From assembly GCA_025677815.1 (NCBI GenBank), contig JAIXMP010000064.1, forward strand, positions 62,001 through 126,000: a DNA stretch of 64,000 nucleotides. The letters run 5' to 3'. Shown piece by piece: positions 62,550 to 64,000 of this stretch. Position 1 is the first letter of the stretch, and the number at the start of each line of letters is the position of its first letter. The translations under genes were made by a program, and so were the position numbers. The DNA is from Phascolomyces articulosus (lineage: Eukaryota > Mucoromycota > Mucoromycetes > Mucorales > Lichtheimiaceae). The notes beneath the pieces were generated by a model, which saw only the letters and a program-made list of their open reading frames with translations, had not been told where the DNA came from and ran no database searches.

Positions 62550-62718
62550 GGGAACAATCATGAATTATCAATTTTTTATTTTATAGATAAAGATAACAAA
62601 TGATAATTTTAAAAAAAGTATACTCACACGAATGAATCTTGACAAGACCCATGGGTTGTTGACGTGCAAGAAGACGTGCGGTGGAACGAATAGTGGGAGT
62701 GGCAAGACGTAACGACAT
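61920..62718 (-). CDS. SDH4: Succinate dehydrogenase membrane anchor subunit (SdhD/CybS)
   Basis: Small cytochrome b anchor of respiratory complex II in the mitochondrial inner membrane. Four exons (62628-62718, 62308-62493, 62183-62203, 61920-62071) join in phase to 149 residues; exon 3 has 21 bases. An N-terminal presequence is clear (MSLRLATPTIRSTARLLARQQP). The mature part has SYHWDAERAVSVALVPLFAGQL (quinone-side His-Trp and Arg-x-x-Ser), a second hydrophobic stretch, LPLHLHIGFGACITDYL (haem-ligand His then the conserved Asp-Tyr of the quinone site) and a third segment, KIATAALYAVTAGTLVGCYQF. Exon 3 supplies GFGACIT, inside the haem/quinone motif, so it must be included. Third-base use is C-rich, as expected of a highly expressed gene. 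Confidence 0.93.
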
Positions 62719-64000
62719 TGTTAAAAATGGGAAAGTTTTTTATTATTATTATTTAGGGTAGAGTGGGGAGTTGTTGTAAAGAAATAAAAAAGAGAAGGAA
62801 GGGTGTGTGTGTGTTGATTTCTTATTGAGATAAACAGTTCAGCACCAGCGCCTTATTTTTTACCCCAGGTTCAGCACCGACTCTTTTCTTTTTACTCTTG
62901 CAAATAAAGATTTGTAGCTACATATGCACACACAATCGGAAGTCCCCGCGATGGAAAATTGCTGATGACGTCTGCCTACACGTGAAAAACAAAATTCCGT
63001 AGAATTAAGCATTGGTAAGTAAAAGAAACTTTTTATTCACTTTTCTTACCTTTGGCAACCCTCATTCTCTTTATCCGGAAACGATCTTCTTTTATTTACA
63101 AAATCAAATTTACCATCATTCTTTTACCATGTAGAAGAAATGATTACCATGTTTATTCAATCATTATGAAAAATAATGGACATATCATAGTAACATAAAG
63201 CAATACCATGCATGAATAGTTGGCCCATATGGAACGTTATTCGTGTAACAAAAGATAATAAAAAATAACGTTTTATGGATAAATGCAGTCGCCAAAAAAA
63301 GAAAAAGTCGAAATACCAGAATATATTTACAGGACAAAGGTAAAGTAATTGAGCGGATCTGTGCTTTGATAAATATCTTTGACCATCCATCACCAAACAT
63401 ATGTTATACCAATTACTCTTTTGATATGGTCTATTTTGTTCCATCTTCAAGTAATCTACCGACATCATAAATCGTTCCAACGCTACGGCATGGGATAATC
63501 AGAACTTTATAACAACATCAAACAATCGTCAATAAGATAGATCTTGGAAGGAGGCAACAAGGTAAAATACAATGCGATAATAACGAGTCGATTATCAAAC
63601 AAAGTACACTTATAGAATTCACATATGCCAACAACCTATTCATCACAAGTACAAAATAACTTAGCACAATCACTCGTTCGCTTGGTGGTATTTCACAAGT
63701 TAGATTTTTAAGTCTTGACATGCTTTATCATTTAGGATTTGATCGAAAGGATAGAGTGATATTGGTGTCCAGTGAACAACCGATTCGAGATGAATGTCGA
63801 CGTTATTTATGTTTACAACAAGATCATCAGTTTGACGGACGAAGGATTTGAAGAATATTGGAGTCATGACGCAAGAGTAATATTTGTTAATACTATAAGT
63901 AGTTTTAATAAAAAAAAAAGTATACAATAAAATACTATAATATCAGCCAATATTTATCCATTCTTGAAAGAGCAGTGAAAAAAAAACCTTTCATATGCAA
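62719..64000. other. Unresolved right end: coding-like stretches on both strands
   Basis: No gene model could be closed. On the plus strand three open stretches in different frames look protein-like: about 63262-63468 (includes LQDKGKVIERICALINIFDH), 63521-63650 (includes NKIDLGRRQQGKIQCDNNES) and 63666-63851 (includes VRFLSLDMLYHLGFDRKDRV). On the minus strand ORFs at 63157-63480, 63518-63721 and 63700-63927 overlap them. None starts with a well-placed ATG and continues across splice sites. It may be a decayed gene, or the end of a gene that lies mainly past base 64000. The first part, 62719-63000, is the SdhD promoter. Confidence 0.35.

Overview
This looks like nuclear DNA of a filamentous fungus, most probably an early-diverging one of the Mucoromycota/Mucorales type. 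The sequence is AT-rich with many poly-A/T runs. Genes are dense and carry many short GT-AG introns, and several products have orthologues that are better known from animals and plants than from yeasts. The species cannot be read from the window. I rebuilt 28 plausible protein genes by joining exons with checked reading phase. I also describe two decayed or unresolved gene-like stretches and one small transposon-like palindrome. I saw no tRNA, rRNA, CRISPR array or prokaryotic feature.

Layout. 0-6.4 kb: 5' part of eIF3b (-), DAHP synthase of the shikimate pathway (-), Tom22 (+), and a polyQ/Ser-rich unknown gene (-). 6.4-9.7 kb: the largest gene-free stretch. 9.7-15.5 kb: a 17-exon bifunctional lysine-ketoglutarate reductase/saccharopine dehydrogenase (-) and a one-cysteine glutaredoxin-like protein (-). 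16-25 kb: Snf7/Vps32 (ESCRT-III), sphingoid base kinase, an F-box protein and an SV2/SVOP-like transporter, all (+). 25.3-30.6 kb: small genes, namely a DUF1279/FAM210 protein, a Cox14-like protein, coactosin, a 79-residue membrane protein, a 2H-phosphoesterase-like protein and an ARMC7 homologue. 30.7-38.8 kb: a PPR protein and a 1809-residue focadhesin/RST1-type protein. 38.9-45.4 kb: an Mrh4-like mitochondrial helicase (-), an STK16/Env7 kinase (+) and a GATA factor (-). 46.2-50.9 kb: carboxypeptidase Y-like serine carboxypeptidase (+), a foldback element, and a Kre9/Knh1-like anchored surface protein (-). 52.6-53.8 kb: a probable decayed 7TM receptor. 54.5-62.7 kb: a single-pass kelch protein (+), an AGGF1-like FHA/G-patch protein (-), a NUDT15-like Nudix hydrolase (+), CTP:phosphocholine cytidylyltransferase (+) and SdhD (-). 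62.7-64 kb: unresolved open stretches.

The genes are mostly unrelated housekeeping loci rather than a pathway cluster. Two loose themes appear: nuclear genes for mitochondria (Tom22, FAM210-like, Cox14-like, PPR, Mrh4-like, SdhD, possibly the lysine enzyme) and membrane/endolysosomal functions (Snf7, sphingoid kinase, Env7-like kinase, carboxypeptidase Y, CCT). Several pairs are divergent over 125-410 bases (ARMC7/PPR, helicase/kinase, AGGF1/NUDT15) and could share promoters. The gene structures are the most striking feature: start codons cut off in 4- and 7-base coding exons, internal exons of 12, 17, 21 and 25 bases, two GC-AG introns and a tandem CAGCAG acceptor. I found no convincing undescribed multi-gene system. 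The strongest leads are the fused lysine enzyme in a fungus, the micro-exon architecture and the foldback element.
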